A stretch of DNA of 64,000 nucleotides from Anaerolineales bacterium (lineage in GTDB: Bacteria > Chloroflexota > Anaerolineae > Anaerolineales > Villigracilaceae), in contig JABFSL010000018.1 in the NCBI GenBank assembly GCA_013140605.1, positions 17,340 through 81,339 of the forward strand, written 5' to 3'. Below, piece by piece: positions 54,381 to 63,361 of this stretch. The position numbers were made by a program, and so were the translations under genes. The notes below the pieces were generated by a model, which searched no databases, had not been told where the DNA came from, and was given only the letters and a program-made list of their open reading frames with translations. Positions within the stretch are counted from its first letter, which is position 1; each line of letters opens with the position of its first letter.

Positions 54381-54386
54381 TACACT
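54381..54386 (+). promoter_or_regulatory. Leaderless-type -10 box (TACACT) of dinG-like gene
   Basis: TACACT ends 9 nt before ATG 54396, and no Shine-Dalgarno is present. Confidence 0.4.
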
Positions 54387-54395
54387 TGTTCTAAT

Positions 54396-57197
54396 ATGAC
54401 ATCCATCGTTTCAATTGACATAGAAACCACCGGGCTCGACGAAAACCGCGAAGCCATTATTGAAATCGCCGCTGTTAAATTCAACGGCCGCCGCGTGGAG
54501 GATGAATTTTCGACGCTCATCAATCCGGGCAAGGCCATCCCTGATTTCATTACAGGTTTAACAGGCATTGATAATGCCATGGTGCGTCAGGCTCCGCGTT
54601 TGATTGACATCAAGCAGGAGCTTTTAGCCTTTGTCGGTGATGCGCCCATTCTCGGACATAATGTCAAATTTGATATTGGCTTTCTGCGCAAGGCGGGACT
54701 GTTTCAATATCATCAAACGATAGATACCTATGAACTTGCATCCGTGCTGATGCCAACCGCGAGCCGATATAATTTAGGTTCGCTCGGTCAGCAGTTAAAC
54801 ATCCCCCTGCCCGCCACACATCGCGCTCTGGACGATGCGCGCGTCACGCAAGCCGCATATGTGCGCCTGCTCGATATTGCGCGCGAACTTCCGCTTGAAA
54901 CTTTGCAGGAGATCGTAGAGCTTGGCAACTTTGTGGATTGGGATGCGGGCTGGGCATTTGAACAGGCGCTACATGCGCGCGCCAAAGAGGGGATAAAACC
55001 CAAGGCGATTCACAGCGCGTCACGCTCCGCGCCAAAGCCGAAAATTGATTCAGCGAAAAAGAATTATCCGCCCATTGAGAGGAACGAAGAACCAAGTCCG
55101 CTTGACCCCGAAGAGATCGCGTCTGTTTTGGAGTACGGCGGTCCGTTTGCGCAATACTTTGAATCTTATGAGCATCGCCCCGAACAGGTGGACATGCTCA
55201 AAGCGGTGACCAATGCCCTTTCAAACGGCAACCATCTCTTGGTCGAAGCGGGAACGGGTGTTGGTAAATCGTTCGCATATCTTGTGCCGGCGGCCATGTT
55301 CGCAGTCCAGAACAATGCCCGGGTGGTCGTATCCACCAACACCATCAACCTGCAAGACCAACTCATCAAAAAAGACATTCCCGATCTGCAAGCCGCGTTA
55401 AATTTGGATGTGCGCGCCGCCATCTTAAAAGGCCGCTCGAATTATCTTTGTCCGCGCAGACTGCAATTCATGCGGCAGCATGGCCCGAAGGACGCGAATG
55501 AAATGCGCGTGCTCGCCAAGATCATTGTTTGGAAACTCGAAAATGACAGCGGCGACAGAAACGAACTAAACCTGACTGGCCCGATCGAGCGCGAAGTTTG
55601 GGGCAGGCTTTCTGCGGAAGATGACAATTGCACCACCGAAACCTGCCTCGGACGAATGAGCGGCACGTGTCCGTTCCATCGCGCCAAGCAAGCCGCGCTC
55701 AGTTCACACTTGTTGATCGTCAATCACGCCCTTCTGCTTTCGGATGTTTCCACAGGCAGCAAGGTTTTACCCGAATATGATTACGTGATCGTGGATGAAG
55801 CGCATCACATGGAAAATGCCGTGACCAGCGCGCTTTCGTTCCGCATGACTCAAAACGATCTGGAGCGGATGCTTAAGGAATTGGGCGGATCGTCAGCGGG
55901 CTTGCTCGGCAGATTGTTGACCGAGACTCACGATGCGCTTCGCCCCTCTGACTTTGGGCTGCTTCAACAAAAAGCAAAACGCGCCACCGATCAGGCATTT
56001 CGTCTGGAACAGATCAGCAGGGAATTTTTCAATGTGCTCGGTGATTTCATCGCCATTCAACGTGAGGGACAGCCTGCAAGCAATTATTCATGGCAATTGC
56101 GCGTCGTGCCTGCCACACGCACCATGCCCGGCTGGGACGATGTGGAGATCATGTGGGACCAGATCAGCGAGACGATGGGCCTGCTTCTGAAAACACTCGA
56201 AGAAATTTACAAAGCTCTTGGCGAGGTTTACGAGGAAGGGCATGAAAGCGTACAGGATGTGATGGGAACCCTGAGCAACCTGATGCGCCGAATGACCGAA
56301 GCAGAAGCGGCATCTTCCGGCATGATGAGCAAACCATCCAATGAATTAATTTATTGGGTCGAAGTAAATCCGCGCGGCGAAAGACTGTCACTTAATGCCG
56401 CTCCGCTGCGTGTTGGGCCATTGGTGCAGGAACATTTATGGCATAAAAAAGCTTGCGTCATTATGGCCTCTGCCACACTCACAACGCACGGCGAGTTTCG
56501 CTATCTGCGTAACACACTGTCTGCTGATGAGGTGGATACGCTTGCGCTTGGTTCGCCATTTGATTACGAATCAAGCACCCTGCTTTATGTGGCCAATGAC
56601 ATGCCTGAGCCGAACGCCCAAGGCTATCAGCAGGCACTTGACCGCGCCATCATCTCCACTGCCAAAGCCACCGGCGGACGAATGCTCGTGCTATTTACAT
56701 CCTATGCAGCACTTAAGAAAACAGCGCAAGCCATCACCGGTCCGCTGGGACGCGAGGATATCTTCGTCTTTGAACAAGGCGAAGGCGCATCACCAAATGC
56801 ATTGCTTGAATCGTTCAAATCCACTGACCGCGCTGTGCTGCTTGGCACACGTTCCTTCTGGGAAGGCGTGGATGTGCCCGGTGATTCATTATCCGTTGTT
56901 GTCATCACCAAACTCCCCTTCGGCGTGCCGTCCGACCCGATCATCGCGGCGCGTTCCGAGTTATACGAAGACTCATTCAATGAATACTACCTGCCCGAAT
57001 CCATTTTGAAATTCCGCCAGGGATTTGGCCGCTTGATCCGATCCGCATCCGACCGCGGCATTGTCGCAATCTTCGACAGGCGCGTGTTGACAAAGCAATA
57101 CGGCAAACTATTTCTGGAATCACTTCCGCAATGCACGGCACGTCAAGGCGCTGCGGCCGGGTTGGCGAAGATGGCAGGCGATTGGCTGGGCGTATAG
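54396..57197 (+). CDS. dinG: DnaQ-type exonuclease fused to DinG-type helicase
   Basis: The protein has 933 residues. The N-terminal DEDD exonuclease domain has DIETTGL, GHNVKFDIGFLR and HRALDDAR (about 1-170). The helicase has Walker A AGTGVGKS, DEAH motif VDEAHHMENAV, and iron-sulfur cysteines in NYLCPRR and CTTETCLGRMSGTCPFHRAK. C-terminal motifs LLGTRSFWEGVDVPGDSLSVVVI and FRQGFGRLIR complete superfamily 2. It is a 5'-3' DNA helicase with proofreading-type nuclease, involved in DNA repair. The start is set by an upstream TACACT box. Confidence 0.9.
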   Translation: MTSIVSIDIETTGLDENREAIIEIAAVKFNGRRVEDEFSTLINPGKAIPDFITGLTGIDNAMVRQAPRLIDIKQELLAFVGDAPILGHNVKFDIGFLRKAGLFQYHQTIDTYELASVLMPTASRYNLGSLGQQLNIPLPATHRALDDARVTQAAYVRLLDIARELPLETLQEIVELGNFVDWDAGWAFEQALHARAKEGIKPKAIHSASRSAPKPKIDSAKKNYPPIERNEEPSPLDPEEIASVLEYGGPFAQYFESYEHRPEQVDMLKAVTNALSNGNHLLVEAGTGVGKSFAYLVPAAMFAVQNNARVVVSTNTINLQDQLIKKDIPDLQAALNLDVRAAILKGRSNYLCPRRLQFMRQHGPKDANEMRVLAKIIVWKLENDSGDRNELNLTGPIEREVWGRLSAEDDNCTTETCLGRMSGTCPFHRAKQAALSSHLLIVNHALLLSDVSTGSKVLPEYDYVIVDEAHHMENAVTSALSFRMTQNDLERMLKELGGSSAGLLGRLLTETHDALRPSDFGLLQQKAKRATDQAFRLEQISREFFNVLGDFIAIQREGQPASNYSWQLRVVPATRTMPGWDDVEIMWDQISETMGLLLKTLEEIYKALGEVYEEGHESVQDVMGTLSNLMRRMTEAEAASSGMMSKPSNELIYWVEVNPRGERLSLNAAPLRVGPLVQEHLWHKKACVIMASATLTTHGEFRYLRNTLSADEVDTLALGSPFDYESSTLLYVANDMPEPNAQGYQQALDRAIISTAKATGGRMLVLFTSYAALKKTAQAITGPLGREDIFVFEQGEGASPNALLESFKSTDRAVLLGTRSFWEGVDVPGDSLSVVVITKLPFGVPSDPIIAARSELYEDSFNEYYLPESILKFRQGFGRLIRSASDRGIVAIFDRRVLTKQYGKLFLESLPQCTARQGAAAGLAKMAGDWLGV

Positions 57198-57202
57198 CAT
57201 TT

Positions 57203-58066
57203 ATGCCAAAGATCTATTTCATCCTCTTTGAATTAAACATCTATCTTCAATTTGCAATTTGCCTTCGTCACGCGCTAAAAAACGGCACGCCCAACCTGCT
57301 CAAACTAATTGCTGGCACGGCATTCGGGGTTTTGCTTGAAATCGCCACCATCCGACAATTGAATGCATATGAATACGGTCAATTCACACTCATGGTGCTG
57401 GATGTTCCACTTTGCATTGGTGTGGCATGGAGCTGCATTATCTACGCCGTGATGGAATTCTCTGACGGCAGCAGTCTGCCCTATTGGACACGTCCTATTC
57501 TCGACGGTCTTCTCGCGCTGAATATTGATCTGGCATTGGATACGGTCGCGATCCGCCTCGGCTTCTGGGATTGGGGTCAGGGATTGCGCTTCCAATATTT
57601 CGGCGTGCCTTATGCCAACTTTTGGGCATGGTTCTGGGTGGTTTCATCGTTCTCTCTGGGCTACCGCCTCCTCGCTATCCGTAGTGACTGGATAGGCAAA
57701 TGGCTTCCCTCGTTCTCAGGAATCGTTGTCGGATTGGTTTGTGTATTATTTACAAATGCATTCATCACTTTTATTGTCCCCTTTGATTATCACACCCTGA
57801 CCATCGCCCCGGTATTTATCAGCGCTCTTTTTATTGTGATCGTCTCACGTCCGCGTTTTTACCAAACCCCAGTTGACCCTTTGGCTTTTTGGGTTCCATT
57901 CCTTACCCATTTTTACTTATTAGTCGCAGGGCTGGCCTCTGGTGTCATTCTTGATCCTCCCGCCTTATTGTGGATCGCCCTGTCCATGTTAATCCTTGCA
58001 CTGGTTTTACATAAACCATCCATTCAAAATATCTTTATAAAAAAACCAAGTTTCAGTGAGCAATGA
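57203..58066 (+). CDS. Carotenoid biosynthesis (CruF/DUF422)-like membrane protein
   Basis: The 287-residue integral membrane protein has seven or eight helices. The key segment DLALDTVAIRLGFWDWGQGLRFQYFGVPYANFWAWFWVV is close to the DUF422 family of carotenoid 1,2-hydratases (CruF). It may hydrate an acyclic carotenoid end. No other carotenoid genes are nearby, so the link is by sequence motif only. ATG 57203 starts 5 nt after the helicase stop, and the C-terminus overlaps the next gene by ATGA. Confidence 0.68.
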   Translation: MPKIYFILFELNIYLQFAICLRHALKNGTPNLLKLIAGTAFGVLLEIATIRQLNAYEYGQFTLMVLDVPLCIGVAWSCIIYAVMEFSDGSSLPYWTRPILDGLLALNIDLALDTVAIRLGFWDWGQGLRFQYFGVPYANFWAWFWVVSSFSLGYRLLAIRSDWIGKWLPSFSGIVVGLVCVLFTNAFITFIVPFDYHTLTIAPVFISALFIVIVSRPRFYQTPVDPLAFWVPFLTHFYLLVAGLASGVILDPPALLWIALSMLILALVLHKPSIQNIFIKKPSFSEQ

Positions 58067-58821
58067 AGCTAGATAAATATTTACACAGGATTGGCTACAC
58101 GCCATCAGCAAGCGCAGATATAAAAACTCTGCGCGGACTTCAAGCCGCGCACATGCTAACTGTCCCATTTGAAAATTTGGATATTGGATTCCGTCCCATT
58201 CTGCTTGACGAGAATTCCTTATGGAGCAAACTTATCACCCACAAGCGCGGCGGGTTTTGCTATGAGTTGAACGGTCTCTTCGCATGGCTGTTGAAAGAGA
58301 TTGGATTTGAGGTCACCTATTTCAATGCACGCGTTTACAGCCAAAAAGATAATACCTTCGGCATGGACTTTGATCATCTCACGCTCATGGTGCGCATACC
58401 ACACGAGTCCACCCGCTGGCTGGTTGACGTTGGCTTTGGAGACTCTTTCACACAACCCTTGAATATTGACGATACCAATGAACAGGTCCAGGGTTTGCGT
58501 GGATATTGGGTGGAAGCATTCAGAGACGGCTATCAACTCTGGCAGCGAAATTATGATGGCTCACGTGAACGTCAATATTTTTTCGATCTCATCCCGCGTC
58601 GTTTCCCTGATGAATATCTGGATGCCTGCCTCTATCACCAGACTTCTCCCGAATCCATGTTCACACGAAAGCGAATCATTACAAGACTCACAGAAGATGG
58701 CCGCGTTTCATTGGACAATGAAAAATTAATCATCACATCAAATGGGGAACGGACAACACAGGAAGTCAAAGAAGCGGAGAGAACTTCACTCCTCAAAAAA
58801 TATTTCGACGTTACGTTATAA
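58063..58821 (+). CDS. nat: Arylamine N-acetyltransferase
   Basis: The 252-residue enzyme has the catalytic triad of the NAT family: Cys66 in KRGGFCYELNGLFAWLL, His105 in DFDHLTLMV and Asp122 in VDVGFGDS. It transfers acetyl from acetyl-CoA to aromatic amines or hydrazines; the physiological substrate is unknown. Start ATG overlaps the previous stop. A terminator follows. Confidence 0.9.
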   Translation: MKLDKYLHRIGYTPSASADIKTLRGLQAAHMLTVPFENLDIGFRPILLDENSLWSKLITHKRGGFCYELNGLFAWLLKEIGFEVTYFNARVYSQKDNTFGMDFDHLTLMVRIPHESTRWLVDVGFGDSFTQPLNIDDTNEQVQGLRGYWVEAFRDGYQLWQRNYDGSRERQYFFDLIPRRFPDEYLDACLYHQTSPESMFTRKRIITRLTEDGRVSLDNEKLIITSNGERTTQEVKEAERTSLLKKYFDVTL

Positions 58822-58852
58822 AAAGATCTGCTCCTTGCGAAGCAGATCTTTT
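58821..58852. terminator. Terminator after nat
   Basis: AAAAGATCTGCT and AGCAGATCTTTT arms around CCTTGCGA. It lies between the convergent genes nat and dcd. Confidence 0.85.
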
Positions 58853-58876
58853 CTTTACAGCAAGTTAAAAATCTCT

Positions 58877-58951
58877 TACCACTGAGGGCACGGAGTACAC
58901 AGAGATTTTTAAAAGGTTTGGTCAGTGATCTCTGTGTACTTCGTGGTTAAT
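58877..58951. repeat. Dispersed repeat (ACCACTGAGGGCACGGAG type)
   Basis: Begins ACCACTGAGG, contains ACACAGAGAT facing ATCTCTGTGT, and ends CTTCGTGGT. Related to 44981-45043. Confidence 0.8.
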
Positions 58952-58956
58952 TCTTT

Positions 58957-59511
58957 TTACAACTTGGGCAGAACAATCGATTGCTGATTTTGGTACTTCC
59001 CCTTTTTATCCGCATATGAAATATCGCACTCCTCGTCCGCTTCAAAGAATAGGACTTGCGCAAGACCTTCATTGGCATAAATTTTGGCTGGCAGCGGAGT
59101 AGTATTTGAAATTTCAAGGGTTACAAATCCCTCCCACTCGGGCTCAAATGGTGTCACATTGACAATAATGCCGCACCTGGCATAAGTGGATTTTCCCAGG
59201 CAGATCGTCAACACCTTGCGCGGAATACGGAAATATTCAATTGTGCGCGCCAGAGCAAACGAGTTCGGTGGGACCACACACACATCCCCGACAAAATCCA
59301 CCATGGATTTGACATCAAAGTTCTTCGGGTCAACAGTCGCTGAAAAAACATTTGTAAATATCTTGAATTCATTCGCAACGCGCACATCATAGCCATACGA
59401 TGAAACGCCGTAGGAGATCACGCCCTCGCGGACTTGATTCTCCACGAAAGGTTCGATCATCTTGTGTTCATGCGCCATCTTGCGGATCCAGTGGTCAGGC
59501 TTTAATCCCAT
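58957..59511 (-). CDS. dcd: dCTP deaminase
   Basis: The 184-residue enzyme deaminates dCTP to dUTP. Motifs: [78 protein letters not shown]. It is close in length to Dcd of Gram-negatives. A GGAGAG site precedes the ATG on the minus strand. Confidence 0.93.
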   Translation of the reverse strand: MGLKPDHWIRKMAHEHKMIEPFVENQVREGVISYGVSSYGYDVRVANEFKIFTNVFSATVDPKNFDVKSMVDFVGDVCVVPPNSFALARTIEYFRIPRKVLTICLGKSTYARCGIIVNVTPFEPEWEGFVTLEISNTTPLPAKIYANEGLAQVLFFEADEECDISYADKKGKYQNQQSIVLPKL

Positions 59512-59657
59512 ATTTCTCTCCTTGGTGAACTTTAAATTAGACTATAAACTGTCACCATTTTATAACAAAAATGTAAACCTACAATCCCCAAATTCTGGTA
59601 TAGTAGCGCCCGCACAGTCTTTGACTGATTTCGATTATTACGAGGAGAGAAAAAGAA

Positions 59658-60254
59658 ATGAAAAAAGTTGTAAGTTTTCTGGGCAATGAGCTTCTACTCG
59701 GCTTGTTGATCACCCTGTTGAGTGTTTTTACAGCCTGGGCCAGCTATCAGGGCGCGCTCGCCGATGGCAACCAGAATGATTTCGAGATCCAGGGTATGGC
59801 CAGCCTGAACGACGGCAATGTTTTTTATCTTGAAGCCAATCAAACCTGGATTCAGGATGATGGCAATTACGACAATTGGTATATCAATCTGGATACCAAC
59901 CCCGACGTCGCAGCCTACTATGAAGGAAATTTCACCGAACTGTTGGCTGGCGCCATTGAGCGTAACGGCGCAGATGAATATCCAATAGATGATCAATATG
60001 TAACAGAATTGTATGCAGACGCCACTGAGCAATTCGAAATCTCTGACACCAGTTTCGAAACCGCCAATGACTGGAATGGTCGCGGCGATCACCTCCAACT
60101 GGTTCTGACGATTATGGCGATTGGGTTGGCCTTTGCAGGCTGGGCATCCATCAACAAGGAAGAAAGCAACCTGCGCGCATTCTTCTCGCTGCTTGCCATC
60201 ATCACCTTGATCTTCGGCTTGATCTCTTACCTCGCCACACCCATCGTTGGATAA
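59658..60254 (+). CDS. Three-TM membrane protein with acidic extracellular loop
   Basis: The 198-residue protein has one membrane helix at about 9-28, then about 110 residues rich in Asp, Asn, Gln and Glu with no Lys, and two C-terminal helices (about 147-163, 171-192). The very acidic loop suggests an exposed face. I do not recognise a family with a known role. A GAGGAG site precedes the ATG; TATAGT at 59599-59604 is a possible -10. Confidence 0.65.
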   Translation: MKKVVSFLGNELLLGLLITLLSVFTAWASYQGALADGNQNDFEIQGMASLNDGNVFYLEANQTWIQDDGNYDNWYINLDTNPDVAAYYEGNFTELLAGAIERNGADEYPIDDQYVTELYADATEQFEISDTSFETANDWNGRGDHLQLVLTIMAIGLAFAGWASINKEESNLRAFFSLLAIITLIFGLISYLATPIVG

Positions 60255-60271
60255 TACACTAAATTTTCTAC

Positions 60272-60296
60272 AGGTCTGCCTTTATAAGGCAGACCT
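60272..60296 (+). terminator. Rho-independent terminator
   Basis: AGGTCTGCCTT and AAGGCAGACCT arms around TAT, followed by TCTTTATTT. Confidence 0.85.
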
Positions 60297-60336
60297 TCTT
60301 TATTTAACGAGACTTCCGAAGTCTTTTTAGTACAGG

Positions 60337-60342
60337 TATAAT
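60337..60342 (+). promoter_or_regulatory. Leaderless-type -10 box (TATAAT) of DUF1684 gene
   Basis: Consensus TATAAT ending 6 nt before ATG 60349; no Shine-Dalgarno. Confidence 0.6.
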
Positions 60343-60348
60343 TCCAGT

Positions 60349-61170
60349 ATGGCAAACACTAAATATCAGCAATCCATCAATGAATGGCGCAAGGAACGAA
60401 ACGAAACCATCCGCAAGGAAAATGGCTGGCTTTCGCTGGCCGGTCTCTACTGGCTGAAACTTGGAAAAAACCAACTCGGTTCAGATCCAAAATCTGAGAT
60501 CGTGCTGCCAGAGCGCATCCTCGCCAACATTGGGTATCTCGAATACAACGGCAAATCCGTCTCCCTGCGCACTCTGCCTGCACAGAAAATAAACGTCAAC
60601 GGCACAGAAACTGATTTCGCAGTTTTGCAGCCAGACATCTCCGAAGACCCAAGCTATATTAATTTACAGGATGTTCAACTCGTTGTCATTCAACGCGGCA
60701 ACAAGGTCGGCGTACGCATTTGGGATAACCAACGCGAAGAGCGACGGTCTTTCCCCGCCCGCACCTGGTTCGACATCGATGAAAATTTTCGCATCCCTGC
60801 GGCATATACTGCCTATGACCGCCCCAAGATGTCCTACTTCCCAGATGTGGCAGGCGAGAAATCCGAATTCCCCGTTGACGGCTATTTGTCTTTTGAGTTC
60901 AATGAAAAGCAATACCAACTGGACATCAACAAGGAAGACGACGGCACTCTTTTCATCCGCTTCTCAGACCCAACCAGCAAGGAAAATACCTACCCCACAG
61001 GCCGCTATCTCGTAGCAGATGTTGAATCCGATGGGAAAATATTCATTGACTTCAACAAGGCCTACTGTCCGCCCTGCGCCTTCACAGATTTTGCAACCTG
61101 TGTTTTCGCCCCCGAGCAAAATCATCTTGATTTCAGGGTGACAGCCGGAGAAACACACTTGAGTCATTAA
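60349..61170 (+). CDS. DUF1684 protein
   Basis: The 273-residue soluble protein begins WRKERNETIRKENGWLSLAGLYWLKLGKNQLGSDP and ends with FNKAYCPPCAFTDFATCVFAPEQNHLDF, the conserved close of the DUF1684 family. No catalytic mechanism is established for the family. The start is set by TATAAT 6 nt upstream. A terminator follows. Confidence 0.85.
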   Translation: MANTKYQQSINEWRKERNETIRKENGWLSLAGLYWLKLGKNQLGSDPKSEIVLPERILANIGYLEYNGKSVSLRTLPAQKINVNGTETDFAVLQPDISEDPSYINLQDVQLVVIQRGNKVGVRIWDNQREERRSFPARTWFDIDENFRIPAAYTAYDRPKMSYFPDVAGEKSEFPVDGYLSFEFNEKQYQLDINKEDDGTLFIRFSDPTSKENTYPTGRYLVADVESDGKIFIDFNKAYCPPCAFTDFATCVFAPEQNHLDFRVTAGETHLSH

Positions 61171-61173
61171 AAC

Positions 61174-61206
61174 AGAAAAGCCGCCGTGATGAACGGCGGC
61201 TTTTCT
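61174..61206 (+). terminator. Rho-independent terminator after DUF1684 gene
   Basis: AGAAAAGCCGCCGT and ACGGCGGCTTTTCT arms around GATGA, followed by GTTTTTG. Confidence 0.9.
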
Positions 61207-61252
61207 GTTTTTGGGAGTGTGAACGCTTCGCGTCCCAACTTCGCACTAATCA

Positions 61253-61274
61253 TCCAACGTCAGGAGACGTTGGA
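61253..61274. repeat. Palindrome (TCCAACGTC...GACGTTGGA) before ecfT end
   Basis: Arms TCCAACGTC and GACGTTGGA around AGGA, next to further short inverted arms CAGGAG/CTCCTG. A dispersed repeat that probably terminates the convergent ECF operon. Confidence 0.7.
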
Positions 61275-61282
61275 CTCCTGAA

Positions 61283-62152
61283 TTAAAACATTCCCATCAA
61301 AGCTTCTGGCACCCAAAACTTACCGAGCCCCATAAAAGCCAATATAATCGAAGTAATCAATATTGCAACACCAACCGCGATCAAGACTCGATCCCGCGTT
61401 TGATAAGTCAACACATCCAGCCACGTGCGCGGACCAACGCCAAACGCCCGCAAGTCCATCGCATCAATAATATCCTCGCTGCTGATGATCGCATGAATGG
61501 TCACTGGCACAACAATCGGACCCAGTTTTCGTACCTGCGCGATCAAGCCGCCATCTATCTTCTCGAGTTCATAGCCGCGCGCCCGCTGGGCATCCATTGT
61601 CAGTTGGAAATCCCTGCCAAAGGTTGGGATGAAACGCATGGTCAGGTCCATGGCGTAGGCAAATTTATCGGGGAGACGCAGCCCTTTAAACGTGATCCCA
61701 TACAAGGCGGGGTTGAGCGAGTAGGGAATCAAAACAGTCATCACAGCCATGCTTGATGCTCGCACCAGTTGACTGAGCGCATAGAATGAACGCTCAACAG
61801 TGACTTTCAAAACAGGAGTCCAGCCAAGGATCGAAAAAGATGCCCTAAACTCGCGAATCAAATGCTCCTCTGCATACACTTCCGTCCCGCCGCGGCCTGT
61901 GAGAAAGGTCAGGATCGAGAAAAAGAAAACCAGAATAATAATGAACAAAAACGCGCGGCGCACTTCATGCCATTTCACGCCAGAGGTGAGCAAAGAAAAC
62001 ATGGCTATGGCGAAGAAGGGAAGCAAAAAGCGCACATCCCAAAATGAGAGCGTGGAAAAAAGAAAACAGAGAAAGAAGATGACCCACGCACGCGGATCAA
62101 AACTTTGGATAAAGGAATTTTCACGTTTACGATAACGCCAGGCAACCAGCAT
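61283..62152 (-). CDS. ecfT: ECF transporter transmembrane protein T
   Basis: The 289-residue membrane protein has five to six helices (AWVIFFLCFLFSTLSFWDVRFLLPFFAI; RVLIAVGVAILITSIILAFMG) and the cytosolic coupling motifs AQRARGYELEK and DAMDLRAFGVGPRTW, the two Ala-Arg-Gly-type signatures of EcfT that contact the ATPase. It joins the substrate component and ATPase in a vitamin importer. It is the third gene of the minus-strand A-S-T order, with a dispersed repeat before it and a poor Shine-Dalgarno. Confidence 0.88.
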   Translation of the reverse strand: MLVAWRYRKRENSFIQSFDPRAWVIFFLCFLFSTLSFWDVRFLLPFFAIAMFSLLTSGVKWHEVRRAFLFIIILVFFFSILTFLTGRGGTEVYAEEHLIREFRASFSILGWTPVLKVTVERSFYALSQLVRASSMAVMTVLIPYSLNPALYGITFKGLRLPDKFAYAMDLTMRFIPTFGRDFQLTMDAQRARGYELEKIDGGLIAQVRKLGPIVVPVTIHAIISSEDIIDAMDLRAFGVGPRTWLDVLTYQTRDRVLIAVGVAILITSIILAFMGLGKFWVPEALMGMF

Positions 62153-62166
62153 AATACCAACTTTTC

Positions 62167-62253
62167 GTCATTGCGAGGGCGCTCTTTGCCCGAAGCAATC
62201 TCCAATTAAGAAGAGATTGCTTCGTCGCCAAAGAACGGCTCCTCGCAATGACA
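62167..62253. repeat. Dispersed repeat (GTCATTGCGAGG type) between ecfS and ecfT
   Basis: Begins GTCATTGCGAGGG, has CCGAAGCAATCTC facing GAGATTGCTTCG, and ends CCTCGCAATGAC. Confidence 0.88.
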
Positions 62254-62260
62254 TATTAAA

Positions 62261-63214
62261 CTAACGACCAGACTGTCTGCGAGTGGAGGCGTACGCAACT
62301 ACCAACATTGGGACAAGAATGGCGGCAAAGATCAGGTTGGGCCCAGCCGCAGGCAGGAATTGACCGACGATGGTGGCAGGCAGGCTCAAACCGTTGATGA
62401 CAATATCGGAAAGGGAGGCAAAGAGAAGCCCGACAATATTGCCCAACATACCCCAGGTGACTGCTGTTGCAACATCTTCGTTATCCTTGAAGAAATAGCG
62501 AACTCCAAACACCAGCGCAAAGCCGATCAGGATCGCAATGCCTGCAAAGAGGGATATCTGCGCGTCACCGAAAACTCCGTTATCCACATCGAAATACAGC
62601 ATATTAGGGAGACTGCGATTCAGGAAGAACAGCAAGGCAGTAACAACAGCCAATGCACCGCTGATATACAAAACGGTATCCATGCTCTTCTTCTTATCTG
62701 AGAACAGCATCCACATGCCTGAGACAAAACCGATCAAGCCATTGCCGATGCTCCATTGCGGAGAAAGGCCAAAGCCAGTTAACGCGTCACCGAACATGTT
62801 GCCAACTGCGCCTGTAAAGAATCCAACGATAGGACCAAAGGCGAAGCCAAAGAACATCGGAATTGCAATTGCGGGGCGGAGCGCCACTTGGCTCGCGGAG
62901 GGCACAACAAAAACCGTTCCGTTAAACAGCCAGGAGAACACAGCATACAGCGCCGCGCCAATGGCCATCCACACTACTTCGCGTGTTCCAACTTCCCAGG
63001 CTTTGTTGGCTTGGGTCGCGAAGTACACTCCGAACGCAATGGCGATGCCAACTACAACGAACACAAAGCGGGAAACCACACTGGCCTGATCGACCGAGAA
63101 ATTAAACAAAGCGCCTTCGGCGGGTTCTCCAGTGCCAAGCACGAACATAACCACCGCAAAAAGGGCAAGCACTACAACTAATGAAATTAATACATTGGTA
63201 AATTTTTTATCCAT
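62261..63214 (-). CDS. ECF transporter substrate-specific component S
   Basis: The 317-residue membrane protein has roughly nine hydrophobic segments. The ECF S-type core is in the middle: EVVWMAIGAALYAVFSWLFNGTVFVVPSASQVALRPAIAIPMFFGFAFGPIVGFFTGAVGNMFGDAL. The N-terminal helix pair and the extra C-terminal helices make it longer than the usual 180-200 residues. The ligand (a vitamin or metal chelate) cannot be deduced. A GGAGAG site precedes the ATG. Confidence 0.8.
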   Translation of the reverse strand: MDKKFTNVLISLVVVLALFAVVMFVLGTGEPAEGALFNFSVDQASVVSRFVFVVVGIAIAFGVYFATQANKAWEVGTREVVWMAIGAALYAVFSWLFNGTVFVVPSASQVALRPAIAIPMFFGFAFGPIVGFFTGAVGNMFGDALTGFGLSPQWSIGNGLIGFVSGMWMLFSDKKKSMDTVLYISGALAVVTALLFFLNRSLPNMLYFDVDNGVFGDAQISLFAGIAILIGFALVFGVRYFFKDNEDVATAVTWGMLGNIVGLLFASLSDIVINGLSLPATIVGQFLPAAGPNLIFAAILVPMLVVAYASTRRQSGR

Positions 63215-63264
63215 CTCACTCTCTCCTTTTTTATCATGTCACACTGCACTTGCGTGCTGTGCAA

Positions 63265-63356
63265 GTGTTGCGAGGGCGCTCTTGCTCTTCGCCCGAAGCA
63301 ATCCCCAATTCGTGAAGAGATTGCTTCGTCGGGTAGTGCACCCTCCTCGCAATGAC
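63265..63356. repeat. Dispersed repeat (GTCATTGCGAGG type) between ecfA and ecfS
   Basis: Third copy: TGTTGCGAGGGCGCTC start, CGAAGCAATCCCC facing GAGATTGCTTCG, end CCTCGCAATGAC. An additional CACTTGCGTGC/GCAAGTG hairpin sits beside it. Confidence 0.82.
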
Positions 63357-63361
63357 GTACA

